A DNA stretch of 64,000 bases from Clusia tigrina (lineage: Eukaryota > Arthropoda > Insecta > Diptera > Clusiidae): positions 125,053,821-125,117,820 of the forward strand of contig OV050033.1 of NCBI GenBank assembly GCA_920105625.2, written 5' to 3'. Below the pieces are notes generated by a model, which did no database searches, was not told the origin of the DNA, and saw only the letters and a list, made by a program, of their open reading frames with translations. The translations under genes and the position numbers were made by a program. Positions 26,101-35,119 of this stretch are shown here, piece by piece (within the stretch, counting starts at the first letter, position 1; each line of letters begins with the position of its first letter).

Positions 26101-26280
26101 TTCATACTCGCGAATACACAGCAATCAAATATTCTTCATACTCCTGAATTCCCAGCATTGAACTTGTTGTTTCACGTTTCCTGACCAAGACTATTGGCAA
26201 TCTGAGCAGTGTTTGTTTAACAATATTTCCTCAGCCGCTCTTTCAAGGCATTAACTTCCTCCTCTTCCTGGTCTCTCTTT
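23191..26280. other. No gene recognised; weak tandem and CT repeats
   Basis: Contains a short three-copy repeat near 25020-25130 (AGACACAAT...GAGCAAGCATA, spacing about 43 bp) and a CT microsatellite at 25442-25460. Frames on minus at 23745-24257 (170 codons, with a hydrophobic VLVLLLMVVVV segment reading through a CACCACCACC tract) and 24349-24723 (124 codons) lack recognisable domains and lie within the chance range. Confidence 0.4.
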
Positions 26281-28320
26281 GCAGCTGGCCGGGAAAATTT
26301 ATGCTTACAGGTGCACGCACTCATTCCTCATCCCTAAAGCCACACACTGCGGAACACAACAGGATCATAAATTTCTTTGTTATCAAAATTGACTTTTATG
26401 GGCAAATTAAAACACAAAAGCAACAAGAAGGAACACGGGACCAAAGTGAAATGTAAAAACAATACGACCAAGAAAAGGAGCAATTAAGAACCTTTTTGTG
26501 AAATTTTTGCATTACAAGTTGACAATTTTATTTAATGACAAAGGATAAAGGATAATGGCAGCGCCGCTAAATATGTGTACCAGAAAATGTTAAGCAAGGG
26601 TAGCACACACAGAGACACACACATGCAGGACCTAGAAAAGAAACCAAACCGAACCGAAGCAAACGAAATGAAAATAAAATTCAAATTGAAGAAAAATAAA
26701 CACGAAACAAATTGCAACTCATATGCAAAGCGCCATTGTCAACGCCGAGGCAGGATACAAAGGACGCACGCGGATTTCGGCGCACTTGGCACTTGGCACA
26801 GGGCACGGGGCACCCGCAGCCGAGCGTCTTTGTGGAGCTGCGCTGAGCGGAGTCAGTGCTGCGCACTTTCATTTGGAAATTGAAAAATTTCCAAACGATA
26901 AAATTTTATAATGGCACAAGGATGCACAGACCGATGGGAGGAAAGGAGCTGGGCGGAGATGGCTCTGACGACGCTGATGATGCTGACGATGACGATGCTG
27001 ACGATGACGACAACAACGAAGAAGACGGCTCAACTGCAGAAGACAACTACCGATACTTGAAATGCCAAAACCAAAACTGAAATGAGCATGTGTGCGTTCC
27101 ACGAAGCTGGGAGAACATACATACTCACCTCCCAACTCACACACTCACCCGCTCGCTCACACACACACACACGCACATAAACATAATACAAGAAAATGCA
27201 ATTAAAATATTTGTTAAATATAAAAAAAGGATAATAACACATGCACACGAAGAGAGTGAGAGCGTCACAAAGCATCGGGTTGGGGAACAAGATGCCAGTT
27301 GGTGGGGCTGCGAGCCGGGGCCATGGATGGATGTGTGCACAGATGTGTGTAGTTTGGTTTGAAAAGCCAGCCGCACCAGTCATTTGTGCCTTTGAGTGGT
27401 TTTCGAAAAATAATGTAATGAAAACTGCTGCTGTGAGCTCCGAAAAATGCGGAAAGTAATGAAAATTCATTTGTGCAAAAGGAATTGCGCTCGCGCTGCT
27501 GTAAGGAATGCTTATCACATCACTGGCATTATGTCAAGTACAGCTAAATGCAAATTATTTCCCATCATGCGTCTGCGAGTGTGCACACAATAAGCAAGAG
27601 TAGTGCGCTTTCAATGTGGGTGATTTCTGGGGGTGAGGAGCAACGAGAAAGGAAGCAGCTGTAGTTGAGCTAATGCGGAAGTGGCATTCACTACTTTGCA
27701 CTGCATTGGCAGCACTGTTTCTACAGGCCTAATTTCTATATAGTGTCTAAATATAAGAACACTGTGAAGTGATGGAAGAATTTCTGACCTACTGGGTACC
27801 GCAACAGCTTGAAATTAGCCCACTTTGGAGAGTGTGTTATGATACCATTGAAGCAAACATTGAAGACAACAAACGATATTCGCCACGAAGGAATCCAATC
27901 TGAATCAAATATCTTGATCTTCACGATGAGAATAGTGTAAAGAAGACCGAGCACCGTATCCTAAAAGTGTTACAGAGAAGCCCAAAGAACACACAGAACC
28001 TTTGACTATGGTCCTTCTAAATAAACTATGCCTGACACGAGGATCACCGATAAAAACATCGCCAAGGTTCAACAGAAAATAAAAGAGTAAAGGCGAATAC
28101 CCTATCAGACCAAACAAGCAGGTTTGGTTATTGGCGTGAATCATTATATATAGAGTATCAGGATTGATATACTCATCGTTGGACCCCCCTTTACTTTCCT
28201 ATCGACTCCATGAAGCAAATGCTAAAAAAATTCAAAGGTGATGAATCAAGTGCTGTATCCGACATCCTAGGGATCGAGGGCACAATGATATTCTGTTGCG
28301 AATACGAAAGTTAGCAGCAT
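26281..28320. other. Mixed-composition unique block
   Basis: Includes an acidic-codon GAC/GAT/GAA repeat (about 26965-27025) and a CA microsatellite (27150-27180). The 162-codon minus frame at 27030-27518 and the 74-codon plus frame at 26856-27080 read through these repeats. An exon cannot be excluded but I see no domain, and splice signals cannot be judged by eye. Confidence 0.4.
26965..27025. repeat. GAC/GAT/GAA trinucleotide-type repeat
   Basis: Imperfect repeats of GATGATGCTGACGATGACGA. In one plus frame this would encode a run of aspartate and glutamate; the minus reading is arginine/histidine-rich. Coding is unproven. Confidence 0.6.
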
Positions 28321-28424
28321 GGATGGTAGGTAGGTAGGTAGGTAAAGCGGCCACCCGAAAAGGGCGCACTTAGGCCAACATTGACCCTTTGTGATACCGC
28401 ATGGGACAGCAGGTCCCATCCCTT

Positions 28425-29267
28425 TCAAAGGTCCAGCCATTTGGAGCTTTTAATGAGGCTGTTGATGGAGCTAATCTTTTTTTTTGAGATATCTCCCAAG
28501 GAGTCCAAAAAGTAGTCGCCTAGGAAAGTGCGCCTCCTTCTGGACAAAGCTGGACACGTGCACAACAGGTGAGCAGTAGACTCTTCCTCCTCCTCGTCCA
28601 TGCAACTCCTGCAGAAGTCATTAGAGGCGATCCCCAGCCTACACCCGTGTGTGCCTAGAGTCCAGTGTCCCGTTAAGACGCTAATCACGGGACCTATGCT
28701 TTGTCTATTTAGAGCCAGTAGGTCCTTAGAGCGCTTGACATTTATCTCTGGCCAGGTTTGTCTAGCTATTTTACATCCTGAAAGTTCAGACCAGCGCCTG
28801 CCCGCTGTTCCTAAGGATATTGTATTTACTAAGAGCTTACATGTGGCAATAGGAATACCGAATTGCGACCTATCTGGTTCCATCGGTATGGTAGTACCCT
28901 CACGGGCAAGTTCATCCGCCTTGCAGTTCCCTGGAATATCTCTGTGACCGGGAACCCAGCACAGATGCAGACGGGTCTGCTTAGCTATCTCGTCTAAAGA
29001 TTTGCGGCAGCTCTTGACGGCTTTTGAGATTATAATAACCGCATCCAGGGAGCGCAAAGCAGCTTGGCTGTCGGACAGAATGCAAATATCAAGTCTAGAT
29101 ATCTTCTTCTTCCTTAGCCAAGACAGTGCTGCCTCTATAGCCGCGACCTCTGCCTGAAAAACACTGCATTGGTCGGGCATCCTAAAGGACATGTTAATAT
29201 CCAAATCTTCTGAGAATACACCACCTCCCACCCTACTCTGTAGTTTGGATCCATCTGTGAACCTCTT
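28425..29267 (-). CDS. Retrotransposon ORF2, RNase H domain and C-terminal CCHC segment
   Basis: This frame carries the RNase H domain of ORF2. RNase H removes the RNA strand of RNA-DNA hybrids during element replication. The first catalytic Asp is in TDGSK (codons near 29241-29258), upstream of the first Met at 29231, so I extend the frame to 29267, just after an in-frame TAG at 29268-29270. The catalytic Glu is in FQAEVAAIEAAL, the second Asp in LSDSQAA, and the last His/Asp pair in WVPGHRDIPGNCKADELA. A C-terminal Cys-His cluster (CRSCMDEE...HLLCTC) follows, then the stop. The domain was originally continuous with the RT frame and is now offset by one base. Confidence 0.9.
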   Translation of the reverse strand, partial: KRFTDGSKLQSRVGGGVFSEDLDINMSFRMPDQCSVFQAEVAAIEAALSWLRKKKISRLDICILSDSQAALRSLDAVIIISKAVKSCRKSLDEIAKQTRLHLCWVPGHRDIPGNCKADELAREGTTIPMEPDRSQFGIPIATCKLLVNTISLGTAGRRWSELSGCKIARQTWPEINVKRSKDLLALNRQSIGPVISVLTGHWTLGTHGCRLGIASNDFCRSCMDEEEEESTAHLLCTCPALSRRRRTFLGDYFLDSLGDISKKKISSINSLIKSSKWLDL

Positions 29268-31215
29268 CTACATGAGTGGGGATGCCATCCTTCCATTCGT
29301 CCCTGGAGGGAATGGAGATCTTGCACATACCATTGAAGGCGTACATTGGTGTGATGTAGTCGAAAGTGTCAGGAATACCCTCAAAATGTCTTAAAATGGA
29401 CGCATGACCTATATTCCTGGCATCCCATTGATGCGTAGCTTTTAGTCTGATAGCTGAGTTTGCAGCCATTTTTTCGCCAAAAAGCCTAACAGGCAGCAGA
29501 TTGAGCATAATATCCAATGCTGCCGTTGGAGTCGTTCTAATGGCACTACTTATGAATACCTCTGCTGTTCTTTGTACCTTTGTTATCAGCCTATTGTATG
29601 TGGACTTACTTAGGGCTGTCCACCAAGCAAGCACCCCATAGAAAAGGACTGGTCGTACCACAGCTGTATATATCCAATAGGATACCTTAGGCTGTAACCC
29701 CCATTTTTTGCCTATGACTATTTTGCAAGAGTACAGAGCTACCTGAGCCTTCCTAATGCGCTCGCTTATATTGGCCTTCCAATTCAGCTTCCTATCTAAG
29801 ATCACGCCCAGATATTTAGCCTCCTCGACAAGGTCAATATCTACACCCATTAGTTTTGGAGAAATAAATTGAGGAATTTTATACTTCCTAGTGAAGAGTA
29901 CCAGCTTAGTCTTGGTCGGATTAACCCCCAACCCACAGTCAGTAGTCCATTTAGAGAGAATGTTCAGCATGTTTTGCATCAAGTCCCTCAAAGTAGATAT
30001 GTATTTACCCGAGATACTAATAGCAACATCATCCGCATACGCAACCACCTTGCACCCTTCCCTCTCCAGTCGAACAAGCAGCTGATTTACCGCAAGATTC
30101 CAGAGTAGCGGTGAAAGAACTCCACCTTGAGGTGTGCCTCTGCACACGGACTTCTTGGCCGACGCCGCCCCCAGCTGTGAATTGATTATCCTGCTACTAA
30201 GCATGTTTTCAATCCACCTGCTAATGGCGGGTTCCACCTCCAAGTCTCGCATCGCACCGACTATTGCGTCTGATTTGATATTGTTAAAAGCTCCCTCAAT
30301 GTCCAGGAAAGCAACTAGGGAGAAATCCTTGTTGTGCAGGGAGCACTCAATCCTAGAGACTAAGGAGTGTAAAGCGGTCTCCACCGATTTACCCTTAACG
30401 TTGGCATGCTGAGAGACTGACAGCTTCTGTCTGTCTATAGTGAGCCTCAGATGAATATCTAACAACCTTTCCAGGATTTTCACACAGAAGGAGGACAGAC
30501 TAATGGGTCTTAGGTCCCTTGGAGCTGTGTGCGAGCTTTTGCCGGCCTTGGGTATAAAAATTACCCTCACATGCTTCCATGAGTCTGGAATATACGCTAA
30601 TTCAAGACAACTATTATAGATCTTTAACAGCCACTCTATTATAAGATTCTCTGACTGCTGAATTTCAATTGGAGCTACACCATCTGGGCCAGATGCTTTA
30701 AATGGTTTGAAGCTATGGATAGCCCATTGCAATTTTGGCTTCGTGACTATGTCTGAGTTGACTTCAACTACATTCCAACTGGGATTCGTTCTCCGCGGAA
30801 TGGTACTCGAGCAACCAGGGAAGTGAGTCTCCAGAAGAAGCTCTAGAGTCTCACTACTATTAGAAGTCCAGGATCCATCCTCCCTCCTCAGGTAACCAGG
30901 TACCATTGGAGCAGTTGATAGGATCTTCCTCAACCTGGACGTCTCAGAGATATTTTCTACGTCACCGCAAAAGTTCCTCCACGATTCTCTCTGTGCTTTC
31001 CTAAGCTTACTTTTGAAGGCTCTGAGTGCTGCCTTATATAAAGCGCAGTCTGCACTATCTCTAGACTTCTTTGCGCTGTTGAAAAGTCTCCTACAGTTTT
31101 GTCTGAGTCCCCTAATTTCCTCCCCCCACCATGTGGGTTTTTGTTTCCCCCTGGGTCTACTGAGGGGGCAAGAGACCAATAGAGCCTTATTAAGAGCAAC
31201 CGTTAGAACCTCCAC
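29233..31215 (-). CDS. Retrotransposon ORF2, reverse transcriptase domain
   Basis: A 660-residue frame that copies element RNA into DNA at a nicked target. Visible RT features are: the finger-region FKPFKASGPDGVAP at about residue 170; IFIPKAGKSSHTAPRDLRPI; the catalytic-palm FLDIEGAFNNI (first Asp) near residue 305; the GTPQGGVLSPLLWNL motif near 365; AYADD (catalytic Asp pair, plus-strand 30028-30039) near 393; and the thumb-side EEAKYLGVILDRKLNW. The N-terminal linker PRGKQKPTWWGEEI is typical of this protein class. The frame starts at an internal Met. The true protein continues from the endonuclease through a one-base frame change around 31230-31262, and both frames stay open across that interval. 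Confidence 0.93.
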   Translation of the reverse strand: MEVLTVALNKALLVSCPLSRPRGKQKPTWWGEEIRGLRQNCRRLFNSAKKSRDSADCALYKAALRAFKSKLRKAQRESWRNFCGDVENISETSRLRKILSTAPMVPGYLRREDGSWTSNSSETLELLLETHFPGCSSTIPRRTNPSWNVVEVNSDIVTKPKLQWAIHSFKPFKASGPDGVAPIEIQQSENLIIEWLLKIYNSCLELAYIPDSWKHVRVIFIPKAGKSSHTAPRDLRPISLSSFCVKILERLLDIHLRLTIDRQKLSVSQHANVKGKSVETALHSLVSRIECSLHNKDFSLVAFLDIEGAFNNIKSDAIVGAMRDLEVEPAISRWIENMLSSRIINSQLGAASAKKSVCRGTPQGGVLSPLLWNLAVNQLLVRLEREGCKVVAYADDVAISISGKYISTLRDLMQNMLNILSKWTTDCGLGVNPTKTKLVLFTRKYKIPQFISPKLMGVDIDLVEEAKYLGVILDRKLNWKANISERIRKAQVALYSCKIVIGKKWGLQPKVSYWIYTAVVRPVLFYGVLAWWTALSKSTYNRLITKVQRTAEVFISSAIRTTPTAALDIMLNLLPVRLFGEKMAANSAIRLKATHQWDARNIGHASILRHFEGIPDTFDYITPMYAFNGMCKISIPSRDEWKDGIPTHVEEVHRWIQTTE

Positions 31216-31976
31216 AGACCTATCAATTTCGTCACATGTGCTTGAGCTACAGTCACCTTGTAGAGGTCCCAGTTTACTTTCCTGACATTTCTAAAAGCCT
31301 TAGGGCTAAGTAGACTATCTAGAAGATCAAACTGAATTAACCTATGATCCGAAAAGGAATGTTCCTCTAGAACTCTCCAATTTGAGATCCGAACAAAAAT
31401 TGATTCGGAGGCAAGGGTTAAGTCTAGGACTTCTTGCCTATTAGCAGTAATAAAAGTGGGTTCTGACCCCTTATTGCATACAGAAAGGTTAGTCGTTACA
31501 ATATGTTCATATAATGACTCACCTCGTTCATTGACATCCGTGCTTCCCCAGATATCATGGTGCGCATTGGCATCGCATCCAATAATAACAGCCACCCGTT
31601 GAGCCTTTGCATCCACAACAAGCTTCTGTAGGTTGGCTTCTGGAAGGATCTCATGGTCATGCGCCATATAAGCCGAGACCAACCAGTACCGTCCCTTGCC
31701 AGTTTCCAGGCAGACGGCCGTTAAATCCTTGTTGCTGTAATTGGGGAGAATAAATGAGCTAACATTATTCCTAATGAGGATACAAGACCTAGGTCTTCCT
31801 TCACTTACGGTATACAGCAAGCTATAATTTTCAGTCCTGAGACCACATACCAAGTCCCCGTGTGTCCAGGGTTCCTGGATCAGGACAACGTCTACTCCGC
31901 CTTTTGCAAGACGGAGCTGAAGGCTGGCAGACGCCGCCTTCGAGTGATGGAGGTTAATCTGCACTATTCGTAGCAT
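31203..31976 (-). CDS. Retrotransposon ORF2, apurinic-type endonuclease domain
   Basis: A 257-residue N-terminal part of ORF2 with the exonuclease-endonuclease-phosphatase fold that nicks target DNA. Motifs in order are: QINLHHSKAAS (Asn of motif I), VVLIQEPW (metal-binding Glu), WLVSAYMAH, VIIGCDANAHHDIWGS (Asp and Asn), LDLTLAS and the C-terminal SDHRLIQF (Ser-Asp-His). The start ATG lies 23 bases inside the end of ORF1, in a different frame. The frame ends early at a TAA after residue 257, while the RT frame already overlaps it by 13 bases. This indicates a one-base insertion or deletion and not a natural end. Confidence 0.92.
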   Translation of the reverse strand: MLRIVQINLHHSKAASASLQLRLAKGGVDVVLIQEPWTHGDLVCGLRTENYSLLYTVSEGRPRSCILIRNNVSSFILPNYSNKDLTAVCLETGKGRYWLVSAYMAHDHEILPEANLQKLVVDAKAQRVAVIIGCDANAHHDIWGSTDVNERGESLYEHIVTTNLSVCNKGSEPTFITANRQEVLDLTLASESIFVRISNWRVLEEHSFSDHRLIQFDLLDSLLSPKAFRNVRKVNWDLYKVTVAQAHVTKLIGLWRF

Positions 31977-32280
31977 CTCTGCTACTTGTAGCGCTGGTCA
32001 CCTCCACCACCGTGACATCAGCCTCAGACTCCGAGTCTGACTCCAGAAGGACTTCCTCCTCACTGAGTGTGGTTGTCCCTAGGAGACTCTCCAAACCCCC
32101 CACAGTTGACATAGAGTCACTGCGTTTCGGGTGCATGGCGGAGTCCTCAACAGCAGCAGGATCAGCAGTTACCCCTGAGGGATTCAATACCGCTTGATAG
32201 CAGCATTGGTTGGAATCGAAAGATAGTCCCAGACGAGGATAAAGCACGGAGCCATTAAGGTTGTTAGGTTGACCGGTGTC
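31954..32280 (-). CDS. Retrotransposon ORF1, C-terminal remnant
   Basis: An open frame continuous from the truncated 5' edge of the element to a TAA at 31954-31956. The visible part has no zinc knuckle, which in ORF1 proteins would lie further upstream, and ends in an acidic tail (LESDSESEADV). It overlaps the ORF2 start by 23 bases. An ORF1 role as RNA-binding chaperone is known for the family but cannot be checked here because the N-terminal portion is missing. An apparent initiation codon near 32247 is GTG and not meaningful in a fly; the frame is simply open to the junction. Confidence 0.65.
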   Translation of the reverse strand, partial: DTGQPNNLNGSVLYPRLGLSFDSNQCCYQAVLNPSGVTADPAAVEDSAMHPKRSDSMSTVGGLESLLGTTTLSEEEVLLESDSESEADVTVVEVTSATSSRDATNSAD

Positions 32281-32285
32281 AGAAA

Positions 32286-32620
32286 AAAAACACTTTTAGG
32301 CCGTGATTGACCCTTTATAATATTCGCATGAGAGAAAAGCCACATTCCCTTGGAACTTTTTATGTAGCTATTGATGGAGCTTCTTTTCTTATTTGGAATA
32401 TGTCCCAAAGAGTCCAGAAAGTAGTCACCCAGGAAAGTGTGTCTTCTATGAGACAGCGCTGGGCACGTACATATCAGGTGTTGGATGGACTCTTGTTTCT
32501 CCTCTTCCATGCAACTCCTGCAATGGTCGTTTGATTTCAATTCCCAGCCTCCCACCATGGGTACATAGGGTCCAAGGACCATTAGGACATTTATGACGGT
32601 ACGGAGCCGTACCATTAAAG
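32286..32620 (-). mobile_element. 3' end of a second, related LOA/I-like element
   Basis: The minus strand encodes a diverged copy of the C-terminal end of the neighbouring element: CRSCMEEEKQESIQHLICTC against CRSCMDEEEEESTAHLLCTC, then LGDYFLDSLG in both, then IKSSK before the end. The following 3' UTR block (TTGACCCTTT, then TTGGAACTTTTTATG on plus) also matches 28.38-28.46 kb. Its tail ends in an A-run on plus (T-run on minus) at about 32282-32290, exactly where the other element's ORF1 begins. Same orientation, 5' truncated near 32615. Confidence 0.85.
32310..32615 (-). pseudogene. RNase H-distal C-terminal fragment of element 2 ORF2
   Basis: The open frame (part of 32184-32651 on minus) retains the CCHC cluster and the LGDYFLDSLGHIPNKK tail but none of the RNase H catalytic residues. 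The reading continues past the expected stop because a base change added a Gly-Met after IKSSK, then runs through the junction into the next element. It is non-functional as an enzyme. Confidence 0.7.
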
Positions 32621-33940
32621 TGAACACATCTTTTTTCAGCCAGTCAGTCAAAATTTTGCTAAAGCATTACTGCACCTCAATTGTATTCCAAGTTTATAAA
32701 ATGGGTACAAATATTCCACAAATTACCGTAAATTTTGTGTGGCCGGCGAGATTTCTTGGCCGGAATGGCTGAAACTGAAGAAGAATGGCTCCGGTGAATC
32801 AACTCAAGCATACAAATGATAGAAAAATCGCAAAAAAACCTCACTATGAGGAAGAGTCCTGACCACCAGGACCTTCAACTTGAATAAAAGAAGTATATTG
32901 AAATAGAAGATAACGATTCTCTGGAGCAATTCGCTAAGTTCTCCACCAAACTAATGATTCCGAAGCCACCTTCAACTTAAATCAATCATTATCAACCACA
33001 TATCTTCCGTAATTTTACCGAATTTGCCCCACTGTGCCACCGGTGAGGCGTGCAACTAACTAATCGTGTAGTTTGCTGCTGTACTCGCTCTCTGATTGCC
33101 GGAGGGTGCCCTAAAGGGAACTTCTCATGCACGGGTTTGCAGTTGGTCTTCCAATTTTTGCTGCACGGCTTCACAGTGATTGAGCCGCACATAGCGAGGA
33201 GTAGTTAGGAGACCGCTGGAGATCAGCAGAGTTCGGCGGAGCACTTTTCAATTTCATTCAGGCGTTAAGAAATTAATTTATATGTTAAATAGGTAAAAAT
33301 GTAGCGAAAATCTCGGCGGGGAATTTATGGCTTCAGTGCATAGTGTTCATGCTTAACGCGCTCACTGACAGACGGACGGACTCAGGAGAGTAGGGGAGTT
33401 AAACCAAATGTTTTCTCTTGTTATGTGTTTTATTGCTAACAAATTTTTGTATATTTATTATTTAAAAATTTAATTTTGTTCGCGTTCAATTTGTAAGAAA
33501 AATTGCGTATTTCCTTTTCACAGCTTTACCACGCTCTGATTTCTTCTAATCACTTTCGAATTTGGGTTCGTAAGAAGAGAGAGAGAGAGAGCCCATCTTC
33601 GGGGAGTGCGTTAGTTTCATGCTTCAGCAAGAACAATAAACAAAATTTTCTACAAAATTATTCACCAAACAACGAAACCAAGAAATACTCCAAACCAAGC
33701 TCAGAAATTTGATAATAATCTTTAAACGAAATTAACTCCAGAGTTAATATAGTTTTAATTTTTCTAGTATGGAATCAGAGCGCAATTGGGTGTGACACGC
33801 CAAGCCGAGGCAGTGGTAAGACTTACTTACACCGATGAATTTGTCAAAAAGCGAACACGCTAAGAAAATGCTTACCAAAAACTGTAAATAAAGTCAGCTG
33901 AGCTTGACGCGATGGGGTCAGAAACCCAAACGTAACCTTA
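32621..33940. other. No gene recognised; GA microsatellite
   Basis: Unique AT-rich sequence and a GA tract at about 33573-33591. Frames of up to 69 codons have no recognisable domain. Confidence 0.4.
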
Positions 33941-33974
33941 GACAAAGTGTTCGCATTTCTATCAAACACCAATC

Positions 33975-34105
33975 AGAGAAGTATTAAGAAGCACAGAAGC
34001 AAGAAGAAGTATGGAAGTAAAGGGAAACAGGCAAGTAATGGGAAGCGGCCATGTAATAGGAAACAGGCAAGTAAAGCAGAGAAATAGCAACAGGAAGCAA
34101 TGAAT
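33975..34105. repeat. Short purine-rich tandem repeat
   Basis: Imperfect copies of GGAAACAGGCAAGTAA (near 34022, 34058 and 34092) separated by AAGTATGG or GGCCATGTAAT variants. Spacing is roughly 18-36 bp. Confidence 0.55.
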
Positions 34106-35090
34106 TTGTTTAGTGGCTCTTTAATAGATTTATACTAGAGTTGAAACTAAAACGATTCCATTAAAAGCTGAACCGCCCCCTGCCAACACCTAAACAGAGA
34201 GTTCTGATGGGTTTTTAGACCTCTTAGATTGGTGGCTTATTACATATAAAAATGAGTTCTTATTAGAAATATGAAGACAAGAAGAATTATGTGAAGCGTA
34301 ACCTCACTTTACTGCCTGTAATCACAGCATACGAGAAGCGTCACTTTGGGCAGTCTGAACACTACCACGACAAATTTAAACACCATCGTCACTTATTGAT
34401 GGCGTTGAGGGTTGTAAGGAGAGGAAATTGAGGGCAACCCCCCCACCCCCACCCCATCACAAATTGATTGTTACGCCTCTGGATGCTGCTTATATATATA
34501 TAAATATGTACATACTTCTTCTAAGCACCTACACGTATGTATATACAGCATTAATATGTATATGGGCAGCTAAATGCCGTACATACCCATGACGCCAAAC
34601 CACTTTCCATCAGCAGCCAACATGCCACGTGGACTGGAAGTTCATTCGTAAGTCATCATAACTACAGGCAAGCTTTCCAGAAGTAGGTTTGATTTGAAGG
34701 TCAGACTTCAATGGAATTTTTATGCACTGCACCGGAGAGAACCGAGAACTGGAAGAGACTCCTGGTTCAAGCCTCTACATGACAAGGAACACTTTAAGAA
34801 GCTACATACTACTCTTCATTAAGGGTTCTTTCCAGATTAAATCACTGATTTCTTGACATAGCTTTATTCATTTGTCAATTGATGAACAACTTCTACGAAT
34901 CAAACTACGAGTGATATTATGAATGAATTTGTTCATATATAGACCAAACACTGGTAGATAGTATATTTTTTGCCTAATTCAACAGGAAATTATCTTGAAA
35001 AATCAAAAAAATGGCAACTCCACCCACCACAATAGTTTGCTTCAAATGTGAGATTGAACACCTCAAAAATATCTCTTTGACCCATTTCAC
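34106..35090. other. No gene; C-rich run and TA microsatellite
   Basis: 34438-34455 is a run of seven, five and four C separated by single A. Its complement could form a G-quadruplex. A TA microsatellite follows at about 34491-34502. No open frame of note. Confidence 0.55.
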
Positions 35091-35119
35091 AACTCAATTA
35101 CTTCTTTCAGGTGAGGCAG

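Larger units (their letters stand above)
28325..32285 (-). mobile_element. LOA/I-like non-LTR retrotransposon, 5' truncated, frameshifted
   Basis: About 3.96 kb on the minus strand. In order it has the ORF1 C-terminus, endonuclease, reverse transcriptase, RNase H, a CCHC cluster, a roughly 100-bp 3' UTR and a GGTAGGTAGGTAGGTAGG simple-repeat end (28325-28342 as read on plus). An RNase H domain after an APE-type endonuclease and RT is typical of the I, LOA and related clades; the exact clade needs a tree. It is truncated within ORF1 at the 5' side and abuts a related element's 3' end. Two frame changes inactivate ORF2 while all visible catalytic motifs remain, suggesting fairly recent decay. 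Confidence 0.9.

Noticed and set aside
26856..27080. Acidic 74-codon frame as a possible exon
   Set aside because: The acidic run comes from a GAC/GAT simple repeat, and no conserved flanking peptide is recognisable.
32184..32309. C-terminal extension of the element 2 frame across the junction
   Set aside because: Homology with the other element stops near the IKSSK tail. The rest is read-through into 3' UTR and the adjoining element's ORF1 in another frame.
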